DNA from: Chryseobacterium balustinum
GTDB lineage: Bacteria; Bacteroidota; Bacteroidia; Flavobacteriales; Weeksellaceae
Reading direction: 5' to 3'
Length of the DNA stretch: 64,000 nt
Assembly: GCF_900168205.1 (NCBI RefSeq)
Contig: NZ_FUZE01000005.1
Location: forward strand, 124,001 to 188,000
Shown here: positions 1 through 8,482 of the stretch, piece after piece
Position numbering within the stretch: position 1 is the stretch's first letter
Layout: every line of letters starts with the position of its first letter
Translations under genes and position numbers: made by a program
Notes under the pieces: generated by a model
Databases searched by the model: none
Seen by the model: only the letters and a program-made list of their open reading frames with translations
Told to the model about the DNA's origin: nothing

Positions 1-571
1 TGCCTTTGGATATCTGAAAGGTGAAAATGGAGTTCACAGATTGGTAAGAATTTCTCCTTTTGATTCTAATGCGAAACGTCATACAAGTTTTGTTTCTGTT
101 TATGTTTATCCGTTGGTGGATGATACGATTGAAATCAACATCAATCCGGCAGATATTTCATTTGAAACAATGCGAAGTTCCGGAGCGGGTGGACAAAACG
201 TGAACAAGGTAGAAACTGCGGTTCGTCTTCGTCATGCACCAACGGGAATTATCATTGAAAACTCAGAGTCGCGTTCTCAGCTTCAGAATAAAGAAAAAGC
301 GATGCAGCTTTTGAAATCCAGATTGTATGAAATGGAATTGGAGGAACGTCTGAAAGCACGAACTGAAATAGAAGCCAACAAAATGAAAATCGAGTGGGGA
401 AGTCAGATCCGAAATTATGTGATGCATCCTTACAAACTGGTAAAAGATGTGCGTTCGGGTCACGAAACATCAGATGTTGATGGAGTGATGAACGGAAATC
501 TTACGCCTTTCCTTAAAGCGTTTCTGATGGCCGATGGAACGGCGGTTTCAGATGATGATCTCGACCTATAA
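1..571 (+). CDS. prfB: peptide chain release factor 2 (3' part, 5' end outside window)
   Basis: Class I release factor that reads UGA/UAA stop codons and triggers peptidyl-tRNA hydrolysis on the ribosome. The reading frame is open from base 2, so the gene begins before the window. The RF2 recognition loop [10 protein letters not shown] is visible near the beginning; the tripeptide SPF distinguishes RF2 from RF1. The catalytic GGQ follows in [11 protein letters not shown]. The C-terminal part ([18 protein letters not shown], then a conserved GHET segment) also follows RF2. The programmed frameshift usual in prfB lies near the 5' end and cannot be examined here. No clear hairpin terminator follows. 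Identification is secure; completeness cannot be judged. Confidence 0.95.
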   Translation, partial: AFGYLKGENGVHRLVRISPFDSNAKRHTSFVSVYVYPLVDDTIEININPADISFETMRSSGAGGQNVNKVETAVRLRHAPTGIIIENSESRSQLQNKEKAMQLLKSRLYEMELEERLKARTEIEANKMKIEWGSQIRNYVMHPYKLVKDVRSGHETSDVDGVMNGNLTPFLKAFLMADGTAVSDDDLDL

Positions 572-658
572 AAAAACATGTTTACATTTTTGTTAAAATA
601 TGCTAATATATTTTCAGCATAATTTTATTAAGCTTATTTTTGTTCATCATCATTACAT

Positions 659-1375
659 ATGGAAGAATTCAATAGCTGGAGAGATTTATTAAACCCTGAG
701 TTTTATATCAACATGGGTGGGTTTTGGGTAATATTGTTTATCATATTTGCCGAAACAGGGTTGTTTGTAGGGTTTTTCCTTCCGGGAGATTCACTGCTTT
801 TTGTTTCAGGAATCTATGCGGTAGACATTATTTCTAAAACATTCGGTTCTACGGGAAGTGACTTTTTAGATACCACCATTTTGGCAAGTGCAGTAGCTTT
901 TGCAGCGATTGTAGGTAATCAGGTAGGGTATTGGTTCGGAAGCAAAACAGGTCCGGCTTTATACAAGAAAAAAGATACGATGCTTTTCAAGAAAAAATAC
1001 CTTTACCAGGCACACGATTTTTTTGAAAAAAACGGAGCTTTAGCAATTATTATGGCAAGATTTTTACCGGTGGTAAGAACTTTTATGCCCATCGTTGCAG
1101 GAATTGTGAAGATGGACAAAAAAGCATTTCTTCGTGATAATATTATCGGGGGTGTTCTTTGGTCTTTCAGTTTAATTTTTGCTGGACATTACTTAGACAA
1201 ATTATTCCTTGATCAATTCGGAATCAATCTGAAAGAAAAACTAGAGTTTATCATTATTGTAATTGTTTTAATTACGACTGTTCCTGTGGTTCTGAAATTT
1301 ATGTTTGGTGCACCAAAAGGAAATCCGAAACTGGAAGACGAAGTTTTAGATGATTTGATTGACAAAGAAAAATAA
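659..1375 (+). CDS. DedA family membrane protein
   Basis: Integral inner-membrane protein of the DedA/SNARE-associated (VTT) family, 238 residues, in the usual size range. Members are linked to recycling of undecaprenyl phosphate or phospholipid flipping and to membrane potential. Visible family marks are FFLPGDSLLF after the first membrane segment, a Gly-spaced VGNQVGYWFG segment, and ARFLPVVRTFMPIVAG, which holds the conserved Arg and Pro of the re-entrant loop. Four to five hydrophobic segments can be traced. ATG at 659 is the only plausible start. The gene is followed by a hairpin terminator and a convergent hydrolase gene. The exact substrate cannot be read from the sequence. Confidence 0.9.
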   Translation: MEEFNSWRDLLNPEFYINMGGFWVILFIIFAETGLFVGFFLPGDSLLFVSGIYAVDIISKTFGSTGSDFLDTTILASAVAFAAIVGNQVGYWFGSKTGPALYKKKDTMLFKKKYLYQAHDFFEKNGALAIIMARFLPVVRTFMPIVAGIVKMDKKAFLRDNIIGGVLWSFSLIFAGHYLDKLFLDQFGINLKEKLEFIIIVIVLITTVPVVLKFMFGAPKGNPKLEDEVLDDLIDKEK

Positions 1376-1390
1376 TCAATTTAAAATATA

Positions 1391-1424
1391 GAAAATAACC
1401 TGCAGTTTTGCGGGTTATTTTTTT
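1391..1424 (+). terminator. Rho-independent terminator after the DedA gene
   Basis: A stem of about ten base pairs (AATAACCTGC paired with GCGGGTTATT, one G-T pair) is followed by a run of T. It overlaps the last codons of the convergent hydrolase gene, so it may work in both directions. Confidence 0.75.
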
Positions 1425-2275
1425 ATCCATTCCAGAATATTGGGATAAATAATGCTGTCTCTTTTTTTCTTGTTGAAAAACCTTGGAGCATGACCGGTTT
1501 TATCCATAAACACCAATTTATGTGGAATATTCATCTTTGTTAAAGCTGAATCTAAAGCTAAACCTTGTTTCTGATTTACCAAAAAATCCTGATTTCCCTG
1601 AAATAAAAGCGTCGGAACATTTGTCACATTGGCTACCGGACTTGCTTTTTGAAAATCTTCAGATAAATTTTTACGGTTAAATTTAGTTCCCACCACTTTT
1701 TGAATAGTTCCCGAAGTATATTTTGAATAAAATGATTTTAAATATTCATGCGAATAAAAATCTGTCGGTCCACTGAGCGAAATAATCTTCTTAATTTTAT
1801 CAGAATTTTGATAACCGTAAAGCAGTGCTAAATGACCACCTGCACTTTCACCTAATAGAATATAATTGTTCGGAAGAAGTTCTGCTTTTTCTGATAGTGC
1901 ATTGAATTTTTCAATCACAGCATTGATGTCTTCTAACTGATCTTTGTAAGTGAGATGTTTTGAAACCAAGCGGTAATTCATATTAATGCTTGGAATATTA
2001 TTTTCAAAAAGCATCTTCTGAATTTGAATCATATGTTCCTTTCTGCCGTATTTCCATGCACCACCGTGAACAATTAAAATAACGGGAGAATTTTGCGGAT
2101 AATCTGCCGGAAGAAAAACATCCATTTTCTGACGTTTGTGCTCACCATATTTCAGATTATAAATTTTCTGACTGTCTTTTCCCACCCAAACTCTGAATTT
2201 AGAATTACATGAATTTAATACCAAACCAATCAATCCTAAAACAAAAAAATGGTAATTGAGAATCAGCTTTTTCAT
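1415..2275 (-). CDS. alpha/beta hydrolase lipoprotein, carboxylesterase-like
   Basis: Probable secreted esterase of the BD-FAE / hormone-sensitive-lipase-like alpha/beta hydrolase group, 286 residues. The N-terminus is a type II signal peptide ending in LVLNSC, so Cys23 is probably lipidated. The oxyanion segment is VHGGAWKYG, the nucleophile elbow is GESAGGH, and the acid and His are suggested by GNQDFLV and GHAPRFF near the C-terminus. All catalytic elements are present. The gene stands between a convergent DedA gene and a small lipoprotein gene on the same strand, 27 bases upstream, so the two may form an operon. The substrate is unknown. Confidence 0.85.
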   Translation of the reverse strand: MKKLILNYHFFVLGLIGLVLNSCNSKFRVWVGKDSQKIYNLKYGEHKRQKMDVFLPADYPQNSPVILIVHGGAWKYGRKEHMIQIQKMLFENNIPSINMNYRLVSKHLTYKDQLEDINAVIEKFNALSEKAELLPNNYILLGESAGGHLALLYGYQNSDKIKKIISLSGPTDFYSHEYLKSFYSKYTSGTIQKVVGTKFNRKNLSEDFQKASPVANVTNVPTLLFQGNQDFLVNQKQGLALDSALTKMNIPHKLVFMDKTGHAPRFFNKKKRDSIIYPNILEWIKK

Positions 2276-2302
2276 AGAGTAAAGGTAAGGAGAAAATACA
2301 TT

Positions 2303-2707
2303 TTACTTTATTCTTTTAAAATGATTTTTGTGGTCTGTAAGATATTCTTTAGGAAAGTAAATCCAACCTTCCATATACTCACAATCAATGTTAACTAAAG
2401 TCTTTTTAATAATCTTATTGTCTTTAATTAGATGTAACTCATATCCAAAACCACAAGGCATTACTTCAGATTTATATTTAAAAACCCATTGCTTTTTCAT
2501 TTTGTTTAAAACTTCAGGATCATTGATGTAAAATTTTTTATAATCATCTATAATTTTACCTTCAACTTGATAAACTTCCAATTTGTATTTTCCAGAATTC
2601 AAATCGTAATTTTCAAAAAAGGAAATAGGTTGCAAAAGTTTTTCCTTACAATTAGAAAGTATTATAAGTGAGAATATAGCGATTACGATTCTTGTGATTA
2701 GTTTCAT
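2303..2707 (-). CDS. small lipoprotein of unknown function
   Basis: Protein of 134 residues that I do not recognise. It starts with a short hydrophobic stretch ending in LSNC followed by Lys-Glu-Lys, a good lipobox, so it is probably anchored in the periplasm or outer membrane through Cys20. The mature part is Lys-rich and mixed alpha/beta, with two Cys near the middle (in MPCGFGYEL and NIDCEY) that could form a disulfide. It lies just upstream of the esterase lipoprotein on the same strand and is probably co-transcribed with it. It is divergent from the DUF808 gene. Confidence 0.7.
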   Translation of the reverse strand: MKLITRIVIAIFSLIILSNCKEKLLQPISFFENYDLNSGKYKLEVYQVEGKIIDDYKKFYINDPEVLNKMKKQWVFKYKSEVMPCGFGYELHLIKDNKIIKKTLVNIDCEYMEGWIYFPKEYLTDHKNHFKRIK

Positions 2708-2795
2708 TTAAATAAAAATAAGTAAAAACTTTTTTAAATATAAAAATTACTCTTTAATATGAACAATTATTCAGACAAATGAGATTTAAAAGTTC

Positions 2796-2824
2796 TTTGA
2801 AACCAAATTAAATCTATATTTTTG
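2796..2824 (+). promoter_or_regulatory. Bacteroidota-type promoter of the DUF808 gene
   Basis: TTTG at 2796-2799 and TATTTTTG at 2817-2824 are separated by 17 bases. This is a full match to the TTTG...TAnnTTTG promoter used by the primary sigma factor of Bacteroidota. The start codon is 38 bases downstream. Confidence 0.7.
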
Positions 2825-2861
2825 TAAGACTTAACACTTATTAAAAAAATATTAAAATACT

Positions 2862-3767
2862 ATGGCGTCTGGTTTTTTTGCGATTTTAGATGATATCGCT
2901 GCTTTGATGGATGATGTTGCTGTAACAAGTAAAATTGCAACCCAAAAAACAGCAGGTATCTTGGGCGATGATTTAGCGGTAAACGCAGAAAAAGCCACAG
3001 GTTTCCTTTCTTCAAGGGAAATTCCTGTATTGATGAAAATTATGAAAGGCTCGTTTATCAATAAACTGATTATTGTTCCTTTTGTTTTCCTTTTGGAGTG
3101 GCTGTATTCGCCTGCAATTAAAATTATCCTAATTATTGGAGGATTTTATCTGGCGTATGAAGGTGTCGAAAAAATTGTTGAATTTTTATTTCACAGAGAT
3201 AAAAAAGGACACGAAGTAATCGAAGAAGCCCAGGAAGTTGAAGAAGACGGTGAGGCGGTAGAAAAAGCTAAAGTGAAATCTGCAGTTACCACTGATTTTA
3301 TTTTGTCTCTTGAGATTGTTATTATCGCATTGGCTGCAGCAAAAGATGGTTATCATGCACTTAAATCGCAATTTGACCCGTTTCTTGTAGAAATTGTTAC
3401 GGTTTCTATCGTTTCGATTATTGCAACTGTTGGTGTTTATGGAATTGTAGCATTGATTGTAAGAATGGATGACGCAGGTTTCAAATTAATTAAAAAAAGC
3501 AATGATAAGGGCTTCTTTGGTAAATTAGGACATTTGCTTGTAAAAGCACTTCCTTGGGTTATTAAAGCTTTAGGAATCATCGGAACCATCGCATTGATCT
3601 TGGTTGCGGGTGGAATTTTTGATCATAACATCGAATATCTTCATCATTCACTACCAACTTGGAACGAAATGGTAAAACAAGTTTTGTTTGGTTTAGCAGG
3701 TGGGTTAATTGCCTTGTTTTTAATTACTGGCGGAAAGAAAATCTATTCGTTAGCTGCAAAGAAATAA
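2862..3767 (+). CDS. DUF808 (YedI) family membrane protein
   Basis: Inner-membrane protein of 301 residues, matching the usual length of the DUF808/YedI family, whose molecular function is not established. The N-terminus shows the family signature: MASGFFAILDDIAALMDD, then the KTAGILGDDLAVNA segment. About six hydrophobic segments follow, with a charged loop (HRDKKGHEVIEEAQE) between segments two and three. The gene is monocistronic, with a strong promoter upstream and a hairpin terminator downstream. The family assignment is confident; any role in transport is speculation. Confidence 0.9.
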   Translation: MASGFFAILDDIAALMDDVAVTSKIATQKTAGILGDDLAVNAEKATGFLSSREIPVLMKIMKGSFINKLIIVPFVFLLEWLYSPAIKIILIIGGFYLAYEGVEKIVEFLFHRDKKGHEVIEEAQEVEEDGEAVEKAKVKSAVTTDFILSLEIVIIALAAAKDGYHALKSQFDPFLVEIVTVSIVSIIATVGVYGIVALIVRMDDAGFKLIKKSNDKGFFGKLGHLLVKALPWVIKALGIIGTIALILVAGGIFDHNIEYLHHSLPTWNEMVKQVLFGLAGGLIALFLITGGKKIYSLAAKK

Positions 3768-3784
3768 TTGATAATTCTTAATAG

Positions 3785-3826
3785 AAAATCCTGCTTCAGT
3801 GTTCTGGAGCAGGATTTTTATTTTTA
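3785..3826 (+). terminator. Rho-independent terminator after the DUF808 gene
   Basis: A stem of 13-14 base pairs (AATCCTGCT paired with AGCAGGATT, continued by CAG/CTG, loop TGTT) is followed by T-rich sequence. A convergent gene ends at 3837. Confidence 0.8.
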
Positions 3827-3836
3827 ATAAATGATC

Positions 3837-4793
3837 TTAAAATTTAATTTCCTCAAGCCATTTTTCGATTTCTGCAAAACTTTGTGCTGCATCTTCTACC
3901 CAAGGGAAATGACCAGCTTTTTCTATGAAAACCAATTTAGAATTGGGCAATGTTTTGTGTAGCTGTTCTGCAAATTCAGGTAAGTTATTGGTGTCTGCTT
4001 TTCCGTTGAGAATCAAAGTTTTTGTTTTGATCTGCAAGAATTTTTTCTGCTGGTTATAATAATATTCTATCATTTTTTCAGCTTGAGGCATTTGTCCATT
4101 CACTGGTTTTCTTCTTCCTGCTTTTGAAATTTCTTTCATGATCGGAATTATTTTTTTCGAAGATTCTTCATCATAACACCACCATTTCAAAGGAGCTTCA
4201 GATAAATCTCTTCCGTCGGGAGCTTTTTCGGTTTTGTTGGTGTACATATAATCCCAGTCTTTTAAGATTTGTGAAAACCATTCGGACTCTTTTATTCTTT
4301 TGTTTTCGGATTCCTTTTTTCTGCTGTAAATATCTTCCGGAGATGCAATTAAAGAAGTTCCTGTTAAGATCATTCCTTCAACATGATTCGGGTGTTCCAA
4401 ACTGTAAAGCATTGCAATTCCGCTTTGGTCAGAATGGGCAAAAAACCAGATTTTATCAATGTTAAGTTTTTTTCTTAATTCTTCAATTTCTACAACGCTT
4501 TTCTCAAGATTGTAATCTTCTATTTTTTTTGGTACAGCTGATTTTCCGGTTCCGCGCGAATCATAATAGACCATTGTGAATTGTTCTTCTAATGGCTGTA
4601 ATGTTAATTCATACCCAATTTTTCCTGAATTAGGATGTCCCACAAACATTACCGGACCATTTCCTTTGATGGTATAATTGATACTGATGCCGTCAATTGT
4701 TTCTGTAAAATTTCCATTTTTAAGCTGTTGAGCGTGTGTGAAAATTATAAAAAGTGTATAGAAAGCGAGTAATGTTTTATATTTAAAATTCAT
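3837..4793 (-). CDS. secreted alpha/beta hydrolase, proline iminopeptidase-like
   Basis: Alpha/beta hydrolase of 318 residues with an N-terminal signal peptide (cleavage likely near THAQQ), so probably periplasmic. The fold is marked by VGHPNSG (oxyanion region), VYYDSRGTGKS (typical of the prolyl aminopeptidase/epoxide hydrolase group), FFAHSDQSG (nucleophile region, Ser121), NGKADTNNLPEF (acid) and GHFPWVED (His). The nucleophile elbow is unusual because the position two after Ser is Gln instead of the common Gly, and the oxyanion segment has HP instead of HG. The enzyme may still be active, but its substrate cannot be inferred. It is convergent with the DUF808 gene. Confidence 0.8.
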   Translation of the reverse strand: MNFKYKTLLAFYTLFIIFTHAQQLKNGNFTETIDGISINYTIKGNGPVMFVGHPNSGKIGYELTLQPLEEQFTMVYYDSRGTGKSAVPKKIEDYNLEKSVVEIEELRKKLNIDKIWFFAHSDQSGIAMLYSLEHPNHVEGMILTGTSLIASPEDIYSRKKESENKRIKESEWFSQILKDWDYMYTNKTEKAPDGRDLSEAPLKWWCYDEESSKKIIPIMKEISKAGRRKPVNGQMPQAEKMIEYYYNQQKKFLQIKTKTLILNGKADTNNLPEFAEQLHKTLPNSKLVFIEKAGHFPWVEDAAQSFAEIEKWLEEIKF

Positions 4794-4884
4794 ATTATTA
4801 AAAATAAAATCCTTTCAAATATATCTAAATAAAATAAATTAATTTTTATTGTGTATTTGAGAATGAACAGAAGAATAATTTACC

Positions 4885-4914
4885 TTTATAATCAATTTTA
4901 AATATTTATTTTTG
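4885..4914 (+). promoter_or_regulatory. probable promoter of the acyltransferase gene
   Basis: TATTTTTG at 4907-4914 fully matches the Bacteroidota -7 element. A weaker TTTA at 4885-4888 sits at -33 distance (18 bases). The start codon follows 43 bases downstream. Confidence 0.5.
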
Positions 4915-4957
4915 CAAAAAATTGAATCTTCAAATGAAATTTGATTTTAACTAAATT

Positions 4958-5875
4958 ATGGGTAGAAATTTATCAATTGATGTTTTAAAAATCATACTGG
5001 CATTCTTTGTCGTGTTTCTGCATATGAATTTTTTGAAAGAAACGTATCCGATTGTTAGTTATGTACTGGTGAATGGACTTTTTAGACTTGCAGTTCCCGT
5101 TTTCTTAGTTATTACCGGGTTTTATTTCTTTCATATAGATAGCAAAAAAAAGCTGAAAAAATGGCTTTTCAGAACGTTTTTATTGTATGCAATTTGGATG
5201 TTGATTTATATTTCTTACTGGAAAGATAATGGTGAGATTTTACTGACAATAGTTTTCGGATATCATCATTTATGGTATTTGATAGGAACCTTTTTTTCGG
5301 GATTGATTCTTTATCTTCTGAGAAACCAAAATTCAAGATTATTGATTGGTTTAACGATTATTTTATTCTCGCTTGGATACGTTGTTCAGGTTTTGGGAAA
5401 TCTTCATTATTTAAATGCTGAATCTGACTCTCTTTTGAATGATTATCTGCTTTACCGAAACTTTCTTTTTGTATGTTTCCCGTTTTTAACGATTGGCTTT
5501 TTAATTAACAAGCACAAAATTGATATTTCAACATATAAATACTCGTCTTTGCTGGTTGTTTTATCAATCTTATGTGTTATCGCCGAGGCATTTTTTAATT
5601 ATAAATACATTAGTAGCGAAAGCACAGATATATTATTTTCTTTGATTTTTGCGAGCCCGCTGCTGTTTTTGTATTGTCAAAAAATATATATAAAAACTAC
5701 TTCTAAAATTTTAGCCAGTTTTTCTACAGCAATATACGTTGTGCACCCTTTAATTATGAAATCTGATTTTTATAAAGAAATTGAAACTTTTAAAATTTTG
5801 ATCTTTTTAGCGATTTTAATTCCTGTAAGCTTTGCTTTGGTTTACCTTAATAAAAAATTGAAATATCTGCTTTAA
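4958..5875 (+). CDS. membrane acyltransferase family 3
   Basis: Polytopic protein of 305 residues resembling the acyltransferase 3 family (OatA/WecH-like), which moves acyl groups such as acetyl from inside the membrane onto sugars or peptidoglycan. The N-terminus has the family pattern: a short polar start, then DVLKIILAFFVVFLHMNF with the conserved His at the end of membrane segment 1. GYHHLWYLIGTFFSGL is typical of the middle part. About ten membrane segments are visible and there is no extra periplasmic domain. The gene is alone between terminators. The acceptor molecule is unknown; O-antigen or capsule modification is only a guess. Confidence 0.8.
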   Translation: MGRNLSIDVLKIILAFFVVFLHMNFLKETYPIVSYVLVNGLFRLAVPVFLVITGFYFFHIDSKKKLKKWLFRTFLLYAIWMLIYISYWKDNGEILLTIVFGYHHLWYLIGTFFSGLILYLLRNQNSRLLIGLTIILFSLGYVVQVLGNLHYLNAESDSLLNDYLLYRNFLFVCFPFLTIGFLINKHKIDISTYKYSSLLVVLSILCVIAEAFFNYKYISSESTDILFSLIFASPLLFLYCQKIYIKTTSKILASFSTAIYVVHPLIMKSDFYKEIETFKILIFLAILIPVSFALVYLNKKLKYLL

Positions 5876-5898
5876 GATTAACTCTGAATATTTTAAAA

Positions 5899-5933
5899 TA
5901 AAAAAAGACAACGAAATAATATCGTTGTCCTTC
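5899..5933. terminator. bidirectional terminator
   Basis: The hairpin GACAACGA / TCGTTGTC with a seven-base loop lies between two convergent genes, with A-rich sequence on one side and TTCT on the other. Confidence 0.6.
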
Positions 5934-5939
5934 TATAAA

Positions 5940-6290
5940 TTAATTCATTTCATAATTAATAATAACCAGTCTCAAAATAAAATGCACCAAATCTTGTTCT
6001 GCATCTCTTCTGCTGATGAGTTTGTTTTTATAATCATAAGATTTGAAAACTTTTAATAATCTTTGATATATTTCAAACTCTTCACCTTTTATTCTAATTT
6101 TTATATGCCCGTCTCTTCTTTTGATAATCTGGTCATCTAGAGTTCTTACTCTAAATAAAACATCACATAATATTGGTTTTACGCCACTGTATCTTTCCAC
6201 AATATTTACTTTGAAAGTATCAAATGTAATGGCATGGAATATTAGTTTAGGTTGTGAATCTGGTGTGCGTAGTTCAAGCTTGTAGTTCAT
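5940..6290 (-). CDS. hypothetical protein, 116 residues
   Basis: I do not recognise this protein. It has no signal peptide or membrane segment and is rich in charged residues (KRRDGHIKIRIKG, SRRDAEQD), as expected of a small cytoplasmic protein. The length, normal codon use and position between terminators suggest a real gene. It lies downstream of dnaJ on the same strand, but a hairpin separates the two, so it is probably transcribed on its own. Confidence 0.6.
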   Translation of the reverse strand: MNYKLELRTPDSQPKLIFHAITFDTFKVNIVERYSGVKPILCDVLFRVRTLDDQIIKRRDGHIKIRIKGEEFEIYQRLLKVFKSYDYKNKLISRRDAEQDLVHFILRLVIINYEMN

Positions 6291-6357
6291 GAGGAGATTT
6301 TTACAATATTCCCTTTTAGGAATATATCAAATTAAATATTGATGTAAATTTAAAAAT

Positions 6358-6392
6358 AAAAGAGACTTTAAAAAGCCTCTTTTTAATTTTTT
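6358..6392 (-). terminator. terminator after dnaJ
   Basis: On the minus strand AAAAGAGGCTTT pairs with AAAGTCTCTTTT (one mismatch). It lies directly downstream of the dnaJ stop codon. Confidence 0.6.
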
Positions 6393-6393
6393 T

Positions 6394-7515
6394 TTAGTTG
6401 AATAAATCTTTTACTTTATCAAAGAATGTTTTTTCTTTTCCAGAAGGTTCTGCAACCATTTCGCCGCTGCTCATTTGTTTCTCGAAAAAGTCTTTTTGCT
6501 CTTTTGTAAGTCTTTGTGGAGTCCATACATTGATGTGGATAAACATATCACCTTTACCGTAGCTATCGATACTTGGCAAACCTTTTCCGGCTAATCTTAA
6601 GATTTTTCCGGATTGTGTACCTGCATCAACAGTGATCTTTACTTTTCCACCCACAGTAGGGATTTCTTTTTTAGTCCCCAAAGCAGCTTCAGCAAAAGAA
6701 ATGTATAATTCCTGATGAAGATTATCACCTTCTCTTTTGATTGTAGTATCTACTTCTTCTTCTACAATTACCAAAAGGTCTCCCGGAATCCCGCCAAATG
6801 GCGCATCATTTCCTTTTCCTCGTACATTCAGCTGGATGCCGTCCCTGGCTCCTGCAGGAATGTTGATGGTAATCTCTTCTTCATCTTTTATTAAGCCTTG
6901 TGCATTGGCTCCTGCAGGAATTTTATCGGCAACTTTACCTATTCCCTGGCAGGTTCCACAAGTGGTTTGTGTTTGCATTTGTCCAAACATGGTATTCATC
7001 ACCTTCATTTGAACTCCGGATCCGTTACATGTAGGACAAGTCTTTGAAGTGGCACCTTCTGCCATCTTCATTTTTTTTACTTTAAGAGTCTTTTGGGTTC
7101 CGTTGACCATCTCTTCAAGATTCAGCTTGATTCTGATTCTTAAATTAGAACCTTTCACCTGCTGACGACCACCGCCGCCACCGCCAAATCCTCCGAAACC
7201 GCCACCACCAAAGATATCACCAAACTGGCTGAAAATATCTTCCATGTTCATACCGCCTCCGAAGCCTCCGCCTCCAAAACCACCGGCACCACCTACACCG
7301 GCGTGTCCGTATTGGTCGTAGCGTGCTTTTTTGTTGTCGTCGCTTAAGACTTCGTAAGCTTCTGCAGCTTCTTTAAATTTTTCTTCAGCTCCCTTATCAC
7401 CCGGATTTTTATCTGGGTGAAATTTGATAGCCATTTTTCGGTATGCTTTCTTTATTTCGTCGGCACTTGCAGATTTGCTTACCTCAAGAACCTCGTAATA
7501 ATCTCTTTTTGACAT
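6394..7515 (-). CDS. dnaJ: chaperone DnaJ with a two-motif zinc finger
   Basis: Hsp40 co-chaperone that delivers unfolded proteins to DnaK and stimulates its ATPase; cytoplasmic, 373 residues. Order of parts: J domain with HPD at 33-35; Gly/Phe-rich linker at about 72-116; zinc-finger region at about 140-210; two beta-sandwich domains; C-terminal dimerisation region. Typical DnaJ has four CxxCxGxG motifs; here only two remain, CPTCNGSG at 160-167 and CGTCQGIG at 186-193. They correspond to motifs II and III by position. Where motif I and motif IV should be (about 146-156 and 197-210) there is no Cys. The gene follows grpE by about 100 bases that hold a large inverted repeat. dnaK is not in the window. 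Confidence 0.95.
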   Translation of the reverse strand: MSKRDYYEVLEVSKSASADEIKKAYRKMAIKFHPDKNPGDKGAEEKFKEAAEAYEVLSDDNKKARYDQYGHAGVGGAGGFGGGGFGGGMNMEDIFSQFGDIFGGGGFGGFGGGGGGRQQVKGSNLRIRIKLNLEEMVNGTQKTLKVKKMKMAEGATSKTCPTCNGSGVQMKVMNTMFGQMQTQTTCGTCQGIGKVADKIPAGANAQGLIKDEEEITINIPAGARDGIQLNVRGKGNDAPFGGIPGDLLVIVEEEVDTTIKREGDNLHQELYISFAEAALGTKKEIPTVGGKVKITVDAGTQSGKILRLAGKGLPSIDSYGKGDMFIHINVWTPQRLTKEQKDFFEKQMSSGEMVAEPSGKEKTFFDKVKDLFN

Positions 7516-7535
7516 GATATATTATAATTGATGAT

Positions 7536-7603
7536 TGATAAATGATAGTTGATATTTAAAATTCTAAGTGGAATTTTAATCAATTACCACTCATCATTTA
7601 TCA
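7536..7603. repeat. inverted repeat between grpE and dnaJ
   Basis: TGATAAATGAT at 7536-7546 is the exact complement of ATCATTTATCA at 7593-7603. A second, inner pair (AAAATTC at 7558 and GAATTTT at 7571) sits between them, so the segment can fold into a long AT-rich hairpin in the grpE-dnaJ transcript. It could attenuate or stabilise the message, or be a dispersed palindromic element. Confidence 0.6.
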
Positions 7604-7613
7604 TTAATGAATT

Positions 7614-8150
7614 TTAGTTTCCTGTTACAACTTTTGCAAAACGAATTACTTTATCACCTAAAGTATATCCTGTTTCGATAACATCTACAATTTTACCTTT
7701 CAAATCTTCAGAAGGCGCAGGAATCTGTGTAATTGCTTCATGAAAATCAACATTAAAGTCGTCTCCCGCTCTTACTTCCATTATTTTTAACCCTTTTTCG
7801 GTCAGTTTATTTTTAAACTTATTGTAAATAAGCTCAACACCTTGGAGGTCGGCTTCGTTACCGTTTTTAGCAATTTCTTTTAATGCTCTTTCAAAATCAT
7901 CTAAAACACCTAGCATAGAAACCATCATCTCCTGATTGGCGTAGGTGAAAAATTCCATTTTTTCTTTAGATGTTCTTTTTTTATAGTTTTCAAACTCAGC
8001 GTACAGTCTGATGTAACGGTCTTTTTCTACTGCCAAAAGTTCTTCTGCAGTAGGTATTTCTGTCACATTTTCTTCAGCTGTTTCTTGAGTCTGAGTGATA
8101 TTTTCTTCCTGATTATTGATGTTTTCTTCGTTGATATCCTGATTTTCCAT
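7614..8150 (-). CDS. grpE: nucleotide exchange factor GrpE
   Basis: Exchange factor that releases ADP from DnaK; a cytoplasmic dimer. The 178 residues fit the family. An acidic, Gln/Asn-rich N-terminal tail (about 1-35) precedes the long dimerisation helix (KDRYIRLYAEFENYKKRTSKE, at about 45-65). The C-terminal beta domain carries the family pattern around FHEAITQIPAPSE and GYTLGDKVIRFAKVVTGN. The gene lies upstream of dnaJ on the same strand, the usual arrangement. I found no CIRCE-like operator or clear promoter upstream. Confidence 0.95.
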   Translation of the reverse strand: MENQDINEENINNQEENITQTQETAEENVTEIPTAEELLAVEKDRYIRLYAEFENYKKRTSKEKMEFFTYANQEMMVSMLGVLDDFERALKEIAKNGNEADLQGVELIYNKFKNKLTEKGLKIMEVRAGDDFNVDFHEAITQIPAPSEDLKGKIVDVIETGYTLGDKVIRFAKVVTGN

Positions 8151-8482
8151 ATTTCAATAACTTTTTACAGAGTTGTTTCACAAACATTCTGCCAAAGAAA
8201 AAAGAATGACATTTAGGCAGTTTTTGTCTGTTTTATTTATTTAATTATTGAATATTTGTCAAAATAGAGTGTGTTTTTCCTTCGGAAGTATTGTAAATAG
8301 TATGAAGTTTCAAAAAAATATTTTTAATTTATCGACTGTAATCTATTTTTGCCAACACTATTTATTAGCCCTGATTGTAGAGAAAATCCTTTTTTGAAAA
8401 AAAAGATTGTAATGAAAAGCAGGAATAGCTCCTAAAAAAATCAGTGTTTTAGAATCGTAAAATTCACAATTTATTCCTGTAT
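8151..8482. other. 332-base intergenic region between mntH and grpE
   Basis: There is no open frame of note. The region must hold the grpE promoter, but I see no full match to TAnnTTTG on the minus strand. The part at about 8366-8434 is a copy of a structured intergenic repeat (listed separately) and could also end mntH transcription. The remainder is AT-rich without recognisable signals. Confidence 0.6.
8366..8434 (-). repeat. structured intergenic repeat, copy 1
   Basis: Read on the minus strand it begins GGAGCTATTCCTGCTTTTC, has an inner A/T hairpin (AATC..TTTTTT against AAAAAA..GATT), and ends ACAATCAGGGCTA. The ends can pair (GG-AGCTA with TAGC-CC). It has the same layout as the elements at 25001-25146 and 62509-62590. 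It resembles, from memory, a repeat common in Chryseobacterium and Flavobacterium genomes. Confidence 0.6.
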
